64,000 bases of DNA from Salmonella bongori NCTC 12419 (lineage in GTDB: Bacteria > Pseudomonadota > Gammaproteobacteria > Enterobacterales > Enterobacteriaceae). Within the stretch, counting starts at the first letter, position 1; every line of letters starts with the position of its first letter. The stretch is taken from contig NC_015761.1 in the NCBI RefSeq assembly GCF_000252995.1, forward strand, positions 2,170,001 to 2,234,000, written 5' to 3'. The position numbers and the translations under genes were made by a program. This document shows, one piece after another, positions 1-8,955 of this stretch. The notes under the pieces were generated by a model. The model searched no databases. It had not been told where the DNA came from and worked only from the letters and a program-made list of their open reading frames with translations.

Positions 1-225
1 ATTGAATCAGCGTCGATGAACGTCAGCACTAATTTGCTGCAAAGCAGCGATATGATCTCTATTCTTTCTCTACGGCTGGCGCAACGCTACGCCAGCCAGG
101 GGCAACTGGCGATTTTAAACTTGCCAAAAATTGAGCAAAAAGGCAGCGTAGGGATGTTCTGGCGTAAGAATGAGACGCCATCTTTGGCTCTGAGTCGCTT
201 TCTCTATTTTTTAGCCCAGGTTTAA
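1..225 (+). CDS. LysR-type transcriptional regulator, C-terminal fragment (5' end outside window)
   Basis: The reading frame is open from base 1 and ends at a stop at 223-225, so only about 74 C-terminal residues are present. The sequence has the look of the last part of a LysR substrate-binding domain: a run 'LSLRLAQRYASQGQLAIL' followed by a strand resembling the closing segment in which LysR proteins describe the co-inducer domain, ending 'LALSRFLYFLAQV'. The DNA-binding N-terminus is not in the window, so target genes cannot be judged. It is followed after 131 bases by yohJ on the same strand. The family call rests on general resemblance and position only. Confidence 0.55.
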   Translation: MESASMNVSTNLLQSSDMISILSLRLAQRYASQGQLAILNLPKIEQKGSVGMFWRKNETPSLALSRFLYFLAQV

Positions 226-356
226 CGCCGTCGACCCAGGACATTGCCCGATGTTCCTGCTGTCTATACCCACTATGCTAAGAATTCATGATGTGATCGG
301 TAGCACGTTTTAACGTTTAATTGTATGATGAATCCATCTCATCAAGGGCTTGAAAC

Positions 357-755
357 ATGAGTAAGTCACTGAATATTATCTGGCAATATATACGCGCTTT
401 TGTATTGATCTATGCCTGTCTGTATGCAGGCATTTTCATTGCATCACTGCTTCCTATCACTATTCCCGGCAGCATTATCGGGATGTTAATTCTGTTTGTT
501 TTGCTGGCGCTGCAAATTCTGCCAGCCAAATGGGTTAACCCCGGCTGTTATGTGCTAATTCGATATATGGCGCTACTGTTTGTGCCGATTGGCGTCGGCG
601 TTATGCAATATTTTGATTTACTGCGTGCGCAATTTGGCCCGGTGGTAGTTTCTTGCGCTATCAGTACGCTGATCGTTTTTGTGGTCGTGAGCTGGAGTTC
701 ACACCTGATACACGGTGAGCGTAATGTGATTGGGCAGAAAGGAGCGAAAAAATGA
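357..755 (+). CDS. yohJ: LrgA/CidA-family membrane protein YohJ
   Basis: A 132-residue, very hydrophobic protein with about four predicted membrane spans. It matches the LrgA/CidA (UPF0299) family, whose members are holin-like inner membrane proteins that work with an LrgB partner. The length equals E. coli YohJ. The stop codon overlaps the yohK start as ATGA (752-755), so the two are translationally coupled, as expected for an LrgAB pair. Its physiological role in enterics is poorly defined; control of murein hydrolase activity or small-molecule export is proposed for the family, and nothing here decides between them. Confidence 0.93.
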   Translation: MSKSLNIIWQYIRAFVLIYACLYAGIFIASLLPITIPGSIIGMLILFVLLALQILPAKWVNPGCYVLIRYMALLFVPIGVGVMQYFDLLRAQFGPVVVSCAISTLIVFVVVSWSSHLIHGERNVIGQKGAKK

Positions 756-1447
756 TGTCATATATCTGGTGGTCGTTACCGCTAACGCTGGCGGTCTTCT
801 TCGCCGCCCGCAAACTGGCGGCACATTTTAAAATGCCGTTGCTGAACCCGCTGTTGGTGGCAATGGTTGTCATTATCCCTTTTCTGCTGCTGACCGGTAT
901 CCCCTACGACCACTACTTCAAAGGCAGCGAAGTACTTAACGATCTGTTGCAACCGGCGGTAGTGGCGCTGGCCTACCCGCTTTATGAGCAGCTACACCAG
1001 ATTCGCGCACGCTGGAAATCCATTATTAGCATCTGTTTTGTCGGTAGCATGGTCGCGATGGTTACGGGAACCTCCGTCGCATTGCTGATGGGCGCAACGC
1101 CTGAAATCGCGGCATCGGTACTGCCTAAATCCGTGACTACGCCTATTGCGATGGCGGTGGGCGGCAGTATCGGCGGCATCCCTGCCATCAGTGCAGTCTG
1201 CGTGATTTTTGTCGGTATTCTTGGCGCGGTGTTTGGCCACACGCTGTTAAACGCGATGCGCATCCGTACCAAAGCGGCGCGCGGACTGGCAATGGGAACC
1301 GCTTCACATGCGCTCGGTACTGCGCGCTGCGCCGAACTGGATTACCAGGAAGGTGCATTTAGCTCACTGGCTCTGGTGATCTGCGGCATCATCACCTCGC
1401 TGGTAGCGCCCTTTTTGTTTCCGCTCATTCTGGCGGTAATGCGCTAA
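752..1447 (+). CDS. yohK: LrgB/CidB-family membrane protein YohK
   Basis: A 231-residue polytopic inner membrane protein of the LrgB family. Signature stretches are visible, including 'LPKSVTTPIAMAVGGSIGG' in the middle and a later 'GTASHALGTARC', both conserved in LrgB proteins. It begins inside the yohJ stop codon; a second ATG directly follows at 755, so the exact start could be one codon later. It forms the second half of the yohJK operon. The cytidine deaminase gene follows 153 bases downstream but has its own promoter. Confidence 0.94.
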   Translation: MMSYIWWSLPLTLAVFFAARKLAAHFKMPLLNPLLVAMVVIIPFLLLTGIPYDHYFKGSEVLNDLLQPAVVALAYPLYEQLHQIRARWKSIISICFVGSMVAMVTGTSVALLMGATPEIAASVLPKSVTTPIAMAVGGSIGGIPAISAVCVIFVGILGAVFGHTLLNAMRIRTKAARGLAMGTASHALGTARCAELDYQEGAFSSLALVICGIITSLVAPFLFPLILAVMR

Positions 1448-1472
1448 CGACGGGACAAAAGACCGGGTTAAA

Positions 1473-1495
1473 ATTTGCGATGTGTCGCGCATTTT
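1473..1495 (+). promoter_or_regulatory. Upstream CRP site (CRP2) of cdd
   Basis: TTTGCGATGTGTCGCGCATTTT here matches the position and sequence of the distal CRP site of the E. coli cdd promoter, where CytR binds between two CRP dimers. The interval to the proximal site at 1524-1545 fits that arrangement. The match is to remembered E. coli sequence, not to an alignment. Confidence 0.65.
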
Positions 1496-1523
1496 TCATT
1501 TAAGTTTCACAAGTTGCATAAAC

Positions 1524-1545
1524 AATGAGATATAAATCACATATT
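1524..1545 (+). promoter_or_regulatory. Proximal CRP site (CRP1) of cdd
   Basis: AATGAGATATAAATCACATATT carries the TGAGA...TCACA half-site pair expected for CRP. It lies at about -40 relative to the presumed start near 1585, with 'GTAAACTA' (1562-1569) as the likely -10 region. Spacing to the distal site leaves room for CytR, as in E. coli. Confidence 0.75.
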
Positions 1546-1600
1546 GTGCCCTGACAGGCCCGTAAACTACGATTCCATTACATTGTTATGAGGCATCGCC

Positions 1601-2485
1601 ATGCATCCACGTTTTCAAACTGCTTTTGCCCAACTTGCGGATAATTTGCAATCAGCACTGGCCCCTATTCTGGCGGATCACCATTTTCCCGCTATGCTGA
1701 CCGCAGAGCAGGTCTCGACGCTTAAAAACGCGACGGGGCTGGACGAAAACGCGCTGGCTTTCGCACTGTTACCGCTGGCGGCGGCCTGCGCCCGTACCGA
1801 TTTGTCCCACTTTAACGTCGGTGCGGTTGCGCGTGGCGTCAGTGGCAACTGGTATTTCGGCGCGAATATGGAGTTCCTGGGCGCCACCATGCAGCAAACC
1901 GTTCATGCTGAACAAAGCGCGATTAGCCACGCCTGGCTACGCGGCGAAAAAGAGCTCGCCGCCGTCACCGTCAACTATACGCCCTGCGGCCACTGCCGCC
2001 AGTTTATGAACGAGCTGAACAGCGGTCTGGATCTGCGCATTCATCTGCCGGGCCGCGAACCGCATACGCTACGCGATTATCTGCCCGACGCTTTCGGACC
2101 TAAAGATCTGGAAATCAAAACGCTGCTGATGGACGAGCAGGATCACGGCTTCGCGTTAACCGGAGATACGTTAACGCAAGCGGCAATTACCGCGGCCAAC
2201 AAAAGCCATATGCCTTATAGCCAGTCGCCGAGCGGCGTGGCGCTGGAATGCAAAGATGGCCGTATTTTCACCGGCAGCTATGCGGAAAACGCCGCCTTTA
2301 ACCCTACGCTTCCCCCGCTGCAAGGCGCGCTAAACCTTCTGAGCCTTAATGGTTATGACTATGTCGATATTCAGCGTGCGATTCTGGCGGAAAAAGGCGA
2401 CGCGACATTAATTCAATGGGATGCCACCGCGGCGACGCTGAAAGCATTAGGCTGCCATAATATTGATCGCGTACTTCTTGGCTAA
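1601..2485 (+). CDS. cdd: Cytidine deaminase
   Basis: Hydrolytic deamination of cytidine and deoxycytidine to uridine and deoxyuridine in pyrimidine salvage, in the cytoplasm. The 294-residue length equals E. coli Cdd. The zinc site is intact: the HAE motif (His102, Glu104 as proton shuttle) and PCGHC (Cys129 and Cys132). The C-terminal half is the pseudo-repeat typical of the long dimeric enterobacterial enzyme. The promoter has CRP/CytR architecture (1473-1545), so it should respond to cAMP and be induced by cytidine. ATG at 1601 follows 'GAGGC'. Confidence 0.98.
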   Translation: MHPRFQTAFAQLADNLQSALAPILADHHFPAMLTAEQVSTLKNATGLDENALAFALLPLAAACARTDLSHFNVGAVARGVSGNWYFGANMEFLGATMQQTVHAEQSAISHAWLRGEKELAAVTVNYTPCGHCRQFMNELNSGLDLRIHLPGREPHTLRDYLPDAFGPKDLEIKTLLMDEQDHGFALTGDTLTQAAITAANKSHMPYSQSPSGVALECKDGRIFTGSYAENAAFNPTLPPLQGALNLLSLNGYDYVDIQRAILAEKGDATLIQWDATAATLKALGCHNIDRVLLG

Positions 2486-2491
2486 GCTAAT

Positions 2492-2529
2492 CTGCCGGAT
2501 AGCGACGCTCTGGCGTCTTATCCGGCCTG
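2492..2529. repeat. REP (repetitive extragenic palindrome) between cdd and sanA
   Basis: CTGCCGGATAGCGACG...GTCTTATCCGGCCTG is an imperfect palindrome of the enterobacterial REP type (GCCGGAT / ATCCGGC arms) immediately after the cdd stop. Such elements commonly sit at operon 3' ends. Confidence 0.85.
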
Positions 2530-2662
2530 ATATCGCCTTATTCTCTCTCATACTCAAAGGAAAGTATGCTGAAAATCTCCGCAATCAGACGGCGCTTTCT
2601 TGCGCTACGTCTTCGGGTACAGTAGCCTGATTGCACTTTCATCCTGGTATCGAGTTTCCTGC

Positions 2663-3382
2663 ATGTTAAAGCGCGTGTTCTACAGCCTGTTAGTCCTGAT
2701 CGGCTTGCTGCTGTTGACGGTGCTCGGCCTCGATCGGTGGATGAGCTGGAAAACAGCGCCCTATATCTATGACGAATTACAGGATCTCCCCTACCGCCAG
2801 GTGGGGGTGGTGCTGGGAACGGCCAAATACTATCGCAAGGGTGTGATTAATCAGTATTACCGCTACCGTATTCAGGGCGCGTTAAATGCATACAATAGCG
2901 GCAAAGTTAATTACCTGCTGCTAAGCGGTGATAACGCCCTGCAAAGCTATAACGAACCAATGACCATGCGCAAAGACCTGATCGCAGCGGGCGTCGATCC
3001 TGCGGATATTGTGCTTGATTACGCGGGGTTTCGTACGCTTGATTCGATTGTGCGTACCCGCAAGGTTTTTGATACTAACGACTTTATTATTATCACCCAG
3101 AAATTCCACTGCGAACGCGCCTTATTCATTGCTCTGCATATGGGGATTCAGGCGCAGTGTTATGCAGTCCCTTCGCCCAAAAATATGTTGACGGTGCGCC
3201 TGCGTGAATTTGGCGCCCGGTTTAGCGCGCTGGCGGATCTCTATATTTTTAAGCGCGAACCCCGTTTTTTGGGCCCGCTGGTGCCGATCCCAACGCAACA
3301 TCAGGTGCCGGAAGACGCCCAGGGTTATCCGGCAGTGACCCCAGAACAATTACTTGAACTGGAAAAGAAAAAAGGAAAATAA
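2663..3382 (+). CDS. sanA: SanA, inner-membrane DUF218 protein (vancomycin exclusion/envelope barrier)
   Basis: A 239-residue protein when started at ATG 2663, matching E. coli SanA; the frame is open back to 2600, but the extra 21 residues are not part of the family. Residues 1-27 form one membrane-spanning segment, followed by a periplasmic DUF218 domain with 'LLLSGDNALQSYNE' and 'YAGFRTLDSIVRT'. SanA is known as a multicopy suppressor of vancomycin sensitivity and affects envelope permeability. yeiS begins two bases after its stop, indicating one transcript. Confidence 0.95.
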   Translation: MLKRVFYSLLVLIGLLLLTVLGLDRWMSWKTAPYIYDELQDLPYRQVGVVLGTAKYYRKGVINQYYRYRIQGALNAYNSGKVNYLLLSGDNALQSYNEPMTMRKDLIAAGVDPADIVLDYAGFRTLDSIVRTRKVFDTNDFIIITQKFHCERALFIALHMGIQAQCYAVPSPKNMLTVRLREFGARFSALADLYIFKREPRFLGPLVPIPTQHQVPEDAQGYPAVTPEQLLELEKKKGK

Positions 3383-3384
3383 AC

Positions 3385-3624
3385 ATGGATGTGCAAACGT
3401 TATTTATCGCATTAGCTTTTTTGCTTGCCCCTGTTTTTTGTTTCCGTGAAGCCTGGAAAGGCTGGCGAACCGGCGCAGTAGATAAAATAGTCAAAAATGC
3501 GCAAGAACCGGTTTATATCCATCGCCATGCCGATCCCATACAATATTGGATTTATCTTTTTCTTTATGCCGGGTGCGGTTTTTTATTTACGGGAATGATT
3601 ATTTATTTTATTTTTTATCGTTAA
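3385..3624 (+). CDS. yeiS: YeiS, small DUF2542 membrane protein
   Basis: A 79-residue protein with two hydrophobic segments (about residues 3-20 and 53-76) separated by a short polar, basic stretch. The central part ('CFREAWKGWR' and 'VKNAQEPVY') is like E. coli YeiS, also 79 residues. The C-terminal half is AT-rich and more diverged. Function is unknown. It is co-transcribed with sanA, with a two-base gap. Confidence 0.9.
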   Translation: MDVQTLFIALAFLLAPVFCFREAWKGWRTGAVDKIVKNAQEPVYIHRHADPIQYWIYLFLYAGCGFLFTGMIIYFIFYR

Positions 3625-3710
3625 TCTATTTATTACCCCTTTAAAATTGAGAATAATTATTATTATGATATAAGGAACAAATGCTGTTTTGCATTCTGGT
3701 TTCATTTTTT

Positions 3711-3726
3711 TGTGAATTCTTTCACA
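3711..3726 (+). promoter_or_regulatory. CRP site upstream of preT
   Basis: TGTGAATTCTTTCACA is an exact match to the CRP core consensus TGTGA-N6-TCACA. It lies 110 bases upstream of the preT start in the 204-base yeiS-preT gap. A plausible -10 (TATAGATT, 3757-3764) follows. This suggests cAMP-CRP activation of the preTA operon. Not tested. Confidence 0.7.
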
Positions 3727-3828
3727 GAATACCCTTCTTTCAATGCTTAGGCTGGTTATAGATTTTGGATCATAAAAACGCGTTATTTGCGTTTCGCCTT
3801 AATTTATTCAAGCATTAAGGAAGATTAT

Positions 3829-5070
3829 ATGCCGCAACAAAATTATCTGGATGAACTCACGCCTGGTTTTACGCCATTACTGGCAATAAAAGAGGCTTCA
3901 CGTTGTTTATTATGTCACGATGCGCCCTGTAGTCAGGATTGCCCGGCACAAACCGATCCGGGGAAATTTATTCGTTCTATTTACTTTCGCAATTTTAAAG
4001 GCGCAGCGGAAACTATCCGGGAAAATAACGCGCTTGGCGCCGTCTGCGCCAGAGTCTGTCCCACGGAAAAATTATGCCAGCGCGGGTGTACACGTTCCGG
4101 GATAGATAAACCTATTGATATTGCACGCCTGCAACGTTTTATTACCGATTTTGAACAGCAGACTGCCATGCAGATTTATCAGCCCGGGAGTAAAACACGC
4201 GGAAAAGTCGCGATTATTGGCGCAGGTCCGGCAGGTTTGCAGGCAAGCGTGACACTCACGCATTTAGGCTATGACGTCACCATTTACGAAAAACAACCGC
4301 AACCCGGCGGATGGCTGCGTCACGGCATCCCGGCATTTCGTCTGCCGCAAAGCGTTCTCGATCAGGAAATTGCCCGCATTGTAGGGATGGGTGTCAATAT
4401 TAAATGCAATTGTGACGTGGGCGAGTCGCTATCGCTTGAGCAACTCAAAGCCGAATATCGCGCCGTGCTGATGACCGTCGGGATGTCCAGCGGCTCTGAT
4501 TTACCGTTATTTGAGCAAGCCAGTCACGTAGAGATTGCCGTTGATTTTTTACAGCGCGCCCGTCAGGCCAACGGCAATATTAGCGTTCCGCGTAGCGCAT
4601 TAATTATTGGCGGCGGCGACGTAGCGATGGATGTCGCCAGTACGTTAAAAATTCTCGGCTGTCCTTCCGTCACCTGCGTGGCACGGGAAGAATTAGCCGA
4701 ATTCCCCGCCAGCGAAAAAGAATTTACCAGTACGCAAGCATTAGGCGTATCGATTATTGATGGTTTTACGCCTGTCGTCGTCAGCGGAAATAAAGTGACC
4801 TTCCACCATGTACGCCATTCAGGAGAACTGACGCTGGAAGCGGAAAATATTATTTTGGCCGTGGGGCAGCACGCGCGACTGGATACCTTTGCGGAGATAA
4901 AAGCGCAGCATAATATTATCGACACGCACAATTATCAAACCGACGACCCGGCGATCTTTGCCGCTGGCGATATTGTTAAAGGCGATAAGACCGTCGTTTA
5001 TGCGGTAAAAACAGGAAAAGAAGCCGCTCAGGCTATTCACCATTATTTAGAGGAGGCCTGCTCATGTTAA
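3829..5070 (+). CDS. preT: NAD-dependent dihydropyrimidine dehydrogenase, FAD/Fe-S subunit PreT
   Basis: Electron-input subunit of the bacterial dihydropyrimidine dehydrogenase, which interconverts uracil/thymine and their 5,6-dihydro forms with NADH. The 413-residue protein starts at ATG 3829 behind AAGGAAG; the longer in-frame start at 3787 lacks a ribosome site. The N-terminus carries cysteine clusters for two 4Fe-4S centres ('CLLCHDAPC' and 'CARVCPTEKLCQRGC'). FAD binding is at GAGPAGLQ and the pyridine-nucleotide fold at GGGDVAMDVAS. Its end overlaps preA by seven bases. A perfect CRP core lies upstream. Confidence 0.96.
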   Translation: MPQQNYLDELTPGFTPLLAIKEASRCLLCHDAPCSQDCPAQTDPGKFIRSIYFRNFKGAAETIRENNALGAVCARVCPTEKLCQRGCTRSGIDKPIDIARLQRFITDFEQQTAMQIYQPGSKTRGKVAIIGAGPAGLQASVTLTHLGYDVTIYEKQPQPGGWLRHGIPAFRLPQSVLDQEIARIVGMGVNIKCNCDVGESLSLEQLKAEYRAVLMTVGMSSGSDLPLFEQASHVEIAVDFLQRARQANGNISVPRSALIIGGGDVAMDVASTLKILGCPSVTCVAREELAEFPASEKEFTSTQALGVSIIDGFTPVVVSGNKVTFHHVRHSGELTLEAENIILAVGQHARLDTFAEIKAQHNIIDTHNYQTDDPAIFAAGDIVKGDKTVVYAVKTGKEAAQAIHHYLEEACSC

Positions 5071-6299
5071 CAAAAGATTTGTCTGTTACCTTTTGCGGCG
5101 TTAAGTTTCCCAATCCATTTTGTCTTTCTTCTTCTCCGGTAGGCAATTGTTATGAGATGTGCGCCAAAGCCTATGATACCGGCTGGGGCGGGATCGTTTT
5201 TAAAACCATTGGTTTTTTTATTGCCAACGAAGTCTCTCCACGTTTTGATCACCTGACGAAAGAAGATACCGGTTTTATTGGTTTCAAAAACATGGAGCAA
5301 ATTGCTGAGCATCCGCTGGAAGAGAATCTGGCCGCCATTCGACGGCTAAAACAGGATTATCCGGATAAGGTGCTGATTGCTTCCATCATGGGGGAAAATG
5401 AGCAACAGTGGCAGGAACTGGCGCGTCTGGTTGAAGAAGCCGGTGCGGATATGATTGAGTGTAACTTCTCTTGCCCGCAGATGACCTCGCACGCCATGGG
5501 AAGCGATGTAGGGCAAAGCCCGGAACTGGTTGAAAAATACTGCCGCGCCGTAAAACGCGGTTCATCTTTGCCAATGCTGGCGAAGATGACGCCGAATATT
5601 GGCGATATGTGCGAAGTCGCGCTGGCCGCCAAACGCGGCGGAGCCGACGGTATCGCCACCATCAACACCGTGAAATCCATTACTAACATCGACCTGAACC
5701 GCAAAATCGGGATGCCTGTGGTTAACGGTAAATCCAGCATCTCCGGTTATTCAGGAAAAGCGGTGAAACCCATTGCGTTGCGTTTTATCCAGCAGTTGCG
5801 GATGCACCCTGAACTGCGCGATTTCCCGATTAGCGGTATCGGCGGCATTGAGACCTGGGAAGACGCTGCCGAATTTCTGCTGCTGGGCGCGGCGACCCTA
5901 CAGGTGACGACAGGCATTATGCAATACGGTTACCGCATTGTAGAAGATATGGCGAGCGGCCTCAGCCACTATCTGGCCGATCAGGGTTTTGCCTCATTAC
6001 AAGAGATGATCGGGCTGGCGAATGGCAATATTATCCCGGCGGAAGACCTGGATCGCAGCTATATCGTCTATCCGCAGATTAATCAGGAGAAATGCGTCGG
6101 CTGCGGACGTTGCTATATCTCCTGCTATGACGGCGGTCATCAGGCGATGGAGTGGGATGAACACAGCCGCACGCCGCATTGCAATACGGAAAAATGCGTC
6201 GGTTGTCTGCTGTGCGGTCATGTCTGCCCGGTCTCCTGTATTGATTTAGGCGAGGTCAAATTTAAAAGAGGCGAAAAAGAACACGCGTTAACGCTGTAG
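5064..6299 (+). CDS. preA: NAD-dependent dihydropyrimidine dehydrogenase, FMN catalytic subunit PreA
   Basis: Catalytic subunit partnering PreT, 411 residues as in E. coli. An FMN-binding dihydroorotate-dehydrogenase-type barrel occupies roughly residues 1-320, with 'ECNFSCPQ' and 'SGIGGIETWEDA' as recognisable barrel segments. The C-terminus has two ferredoxin motifs, CVGCGRCYISC and CVGCLLCGHVCPVSC, for two 4Fe-4S clusters that carry electrons from PreT. Start ATG 5064 lies inside the end of preT, giving translational coupling. A GC-rich hairpin follows at 6314-6340. Confidence 0.97.
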   Translation: MLTKDLSVTFCGVKFPNPFCLSSSPVGNCYEMCAKAYDTGWGGIVFKTIGFFIANEVSPRFDHLTKEDTGFIGFKNMEQIAEHPLEENLAAIRRLKQDYPDKVLIASIMGENEQQWQELARLVEEAGADMIECNFSCPQMTSHAMGSDVGQSPELVEKYCRAVKRGSSLPMLAKMTPNIGDMCEVALAAKRGGADGIATINTVKSITNIDLNRKIGMPVVNGKSSISGYSGKAVKPIALRFIQQLRMHPELRDFPISGIGGIETWEDAAEFLLLGAATLQVTTGIMQYGYRIVEDMASGLSHYLADQGFASLQEMIGLANGNIIPAEDLDRSYIVYPQINQEKCVGCGRCYISCYDGGHQAMEWDEHSRTPHCNTEKCVGCLLCGHVCPVSCIDLGEVKFKRGEKEHALTL

Positions 6300-6313
6300 C
6301 TCACGGTATAAAG

Positions 6314-6340
6314 CCCGGCGCGCAGTCTCGCTGCGCCGGG
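6314..6340. terminator. Stem-loop between convergent preA and mglC
   Basis: CCCGGCGCGCAG-tctcg-CTGCGCCGGG forms a strong stem with a small bulge, followed only by TTGT on the plus strand. It sits between two converging operons and probably ends preTA. Without a long T-run it may be a weak or bidirectional terminator. Confidence 0.55.
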
Positions 6341-6373
6341 TTGTCTGATAAGCAAGGCAATACGTCTGGAGAA

Positions 6374-7384
6374 CTACTTTTTACGCGCGTATTTCAGCGA
6401 ATCCAGCGCCACGGCGAAAATGATAATTCCGCCTTTGATAATGTACTGCCAGTACGGGTTTACCCCGATATAGGTCAGACCATAGTTAATGACGGTAAAA
6501 ATAATGACGCCGGTCACCACGCCAAAGACAGTGCCTACCCCACCGCTGAACGACACGCCGCCGACGACGCACGCGGCAATCGCATCCAGCTCATACATAA
6601 AGCCGAGGTTGTTCGTTGCAGAACCAATACGCCCCGCTTCCAGTAAGCCGCCGAAGGCGTAAAACACACCGGAGAGCGCGTAAATCATCAGTAGGTTCAG
6701 CGCCACGTTGACTCCGGATACTTTTGCCGCCTCCGGGTTACCGCCAATAGCAAAAATATTTTTACCAAAGCGAGTCTTATTCCACAGTACCCAGACAAAC
6801 GCCACCGCTATCAGGGCGTAAAAGGTGATGTAAGAGAGCCGAAAACTCCCCAGCGCCACAAATCCCTGCGCAAAGGTGGAGAAGCCGCTGTCAAAGCCGG
6901 AAATAGGCGAAGCGCCGACAAAATCATAGTAAAGGGAGTTGATCCCGTAAACGATAATCATCGTACCCAGGGTGGTAATAAACGGCGTTACATTCAGATA
7001 AGCAATGATAATGCCATTCACCAGACCAATTACCGCGCCAATCGCACAGACAATCAGGATGACCACCGCAATTGGCATAGTCGCCATTTCCGGAAATACT
7101 TTATTGGCATTTTCCATGGATTGTAGCAGCGTTGCCGCCACAACCGCCGCCAGCCCCACCTGACGTCCTGCCGACAGGTCTGTCCCCTGGGTGACGATGA
7201 GCCCCGCTACGCCTAATGCAATAATGATACGCACTGAAGATTGCGTCAGAATATTACTTAAATTCAGCAAACTTAAAAAAGTCGGGTCCTGGAAAATAAT
7301 AATCGCCAGCAAAACTAAAAGCACGACGTAAATGCCGCCCTCTTTCAGCCAGGTAAGGAAACTTTTCTTATTTAACGCACTCAT
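6374..7384 (-). CDS. mglC: Galactose/methyl-galactoside ABC transporter permease MglC
   Basis: Inner-membrane permease of the high-affinity D-galactose/methyl-beta-galactoside importer. 336 residues, as in E. coli, hydrophobic throughout with about eight to ten spans, BPD_transp_2 family (same family as RbsC). A typical segment is 'DLSAGRQVGLAAVVAATLL'. It is the last gene of the mglBAC operon, 15 bases after mglA. A hairpin separates it from preA. Confidence 0.97.
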   Translation of the reverse strand: MSALNKKSFLTWLKEGGIYVVLLVLLAIIIFQDPTFLSLLNLSNILTQSSVRIIIALGVAGLIVTQGTDLSAGRQVGLAAVVAATLLQSMENANKVFPEMATMPIAVVILIVCAIGAVIGLVNGIIIAYLNVTPFITTLGTMIIVYGINSLYYDFVGASPISGFDSGFSTFAQGFVALGSFRLSYITFYALIAVAFVWVLWNKTRFGKNIFAIGGNPEAAKVSGVNVALNLLMIYALSGVFYAFGGLLEAGRIGSATNNLGFMYELDAIAACVVGGVSFSGGVGTVFGVVTGVIIFTVINYGLTYIGVNPYWQYIIKGGIIIFAVALDSLKYARKK

Positions 7385-7399
7385 AAGGAGCCCCTGATC

Positions 7400-8920
7400 T
7401 TAAAGGTGCAAAGAAGCAAGACGCAAAATTTCGTTTTGCGTTGTTGTTTTAGTATCGACAATACCGGAAACGAGACCATTGCTCATTACCAGGATACGAT
7501 CGGTAATCCCTAACAGTTCCGGCATTTCAGAAGAGATAATGATGATCCCTTTGCCTTTTTTCGCCAGTTCCGCAATAAGCTGATAGATTTCAAATTTTGC
7601 ACCGACGTCAATACCGCGTGTCGGCTCATCCAGCATTAATATTTCCGGCTGCGTTAATAGCCATCGTCCAATGATCACCTTTTGCTGATTGCCGCCAGAA
7701 AGCGAACCAATTTGCGTGCGATGTCCCGGCGTTTTTACCCGCATGGAATCAATAACCCATTGGGTATCGCTTTTCATTCGGGAATTATCCAGTAATCCCA
7801 CTTTATTTTTATAATTGCGGATATTCGAAATTAAGGAGTTAAAACCGATGTCAAGATAGGCGTAAATCCCGGTAGAACGTCGCTCTTCGGTCACCAGCGC
7901 AAAACCGTGGTTAATTGCTTCATTCGCATTGTGATTATTAATTTTCTTGCCATGTAAAGTGATTGTCCCGGACGACTTTTCACGGATACCGAATAACGTT
8001 TCGACGATATCGGTACGCTTTGCTCCAACCAGACCAGCAATACCCAGAATTTCTCCTTTGTGCAGATCAAAGGAGACATCGCGAATGGAAGGCTGGCGCA
8101 GCGAGGTCAGGTTACGCACTGTCAGAATCACGTCGCCCGGCTTATTTTCTTTATCCGGAAAACGCTGGTTCAGGGAACGTCCGACCATCATCGCAATGAT
8201 CTTATCCATATCCAGCCCTTCCAGCGGCTGGGTGGCAATCCACTGACCGTCGCGCAAAATAGTAATTTCATCGCACAATTGAAAAATTTCTTCCATTTTA
8301 TGCGAGATATAAACAATACCGCAGCCGCGTTCTTTCAGCTTGCGAATAATTGTAAACAGATGATTAACCTCTTTCTCGGTTAATGATGAGGTTGGTTCAT
8401 CCATAATAACGATTTTGGCATTATAGGAAAACGCCTTCGCAATTTCTATCATCTGCATTTGCGAAACGGATAACGTTCCTACGCGCGCGCGTGGGTCAAT
8501 ATCGATATCCAGTTCATCAAATATCGCTTTGGTATCCTGGTACATTTTATCCTGATCGACAAACATACCTTTGGTAGGATAACGCCCCAGCCACATGTTA
8601 TCCATGACCGAACGTTGTAATACCAGGTTTAACTCCTGGTGTACCATCGAAATCCCATTCTCCAGCGCTTCTTTCGCCGAATGGAAGTCCACTTCTTTTC
8701 CCTGAAATACAATGCTGCCGGAGTCTTTTTGATAAATACCGAAAAGACATTTTAATAATGTTGATTTACCTGCGCCGTTTTCACCCATTAATGCATGAAT
8801 AGAGTGCGGACGAACGTTTAAGTTGACATTATCAAGCGCTTTCACGCCGGGAAATGATTTGTTAATGCCACGCATTTCCAACAAATATTCACCCGACGGC
8901 GGAGAAATCGTGCTGCCCAT
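7400..8920 (-). CDS. mglA: Galactose/methyl-galactoside ABC transporter ATPase MglA
   Basis: A 506-residue ATPase with two fused nucleotide-binding domains. The first has a full Walker A (GENGAGKSTLLK) and an atypical signature 'LSVSQMQMIEIAKA'. The second has a degenerate P-loop (GLVGAKRTDIVE) but a canonical signature (LSGGNQQKVIIGRW) and Walker B (ILMLDEP). This asymmetry is usual for sugar-type ATPases such as RbsA and AraG. It lies between mglB and mglC; the REP at 8956-9000 in the mglB-mglA gap is thought in E. coli to stabilise the mglB mRNA. Confidence 0.97.
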   Translation of the reverse strand: MGSTISPPSGEYLLEMRGINKSFPGVKALDNVNLNVRPHSIHALMGENGAGKSTLLKCLFGIYQKDSGSIVFQGKEVDFHSAKEALENGISMVHQELNLVLQRSVMDNMWLGRYPTKGMFVDQDKMYQDTKAIFDELDIDIDPRARVGTLSVSQMQMIEIAKAFSYNAKIVIMDEPTSSLTEKEVNHLFTIIRKLKERGCGIVYISHKMEEIFQLCDEITILRDGQWIATQPLEGLDMDKIIAMMVGRSLNQRFPDKENKPGDVILTVRNLTSLRQPSIRDVSFDLHKGEILGIAGLVGAKRTDIVETLFGIREKSSGTITLHGKKINNHNANEAINHGFALVTEERRSTGIYAYLDIGFNSLISNIRNYKNKVGLLDNSRMKSDTQWVIDSMRVKTPGHRTQIGSLSGGNQQKVIIGRWLLTQPEILMLDEPTRGIDVGAKFEIYQLIAELAKKGKGIIIISSEMPELLGITDRILVMSNGLVSGIVDTKTTTQNEILRLASLHL

Positions 8921-8955
8921 AATGATACCCTGTCGGCCTTTTTAATTATGACTAT

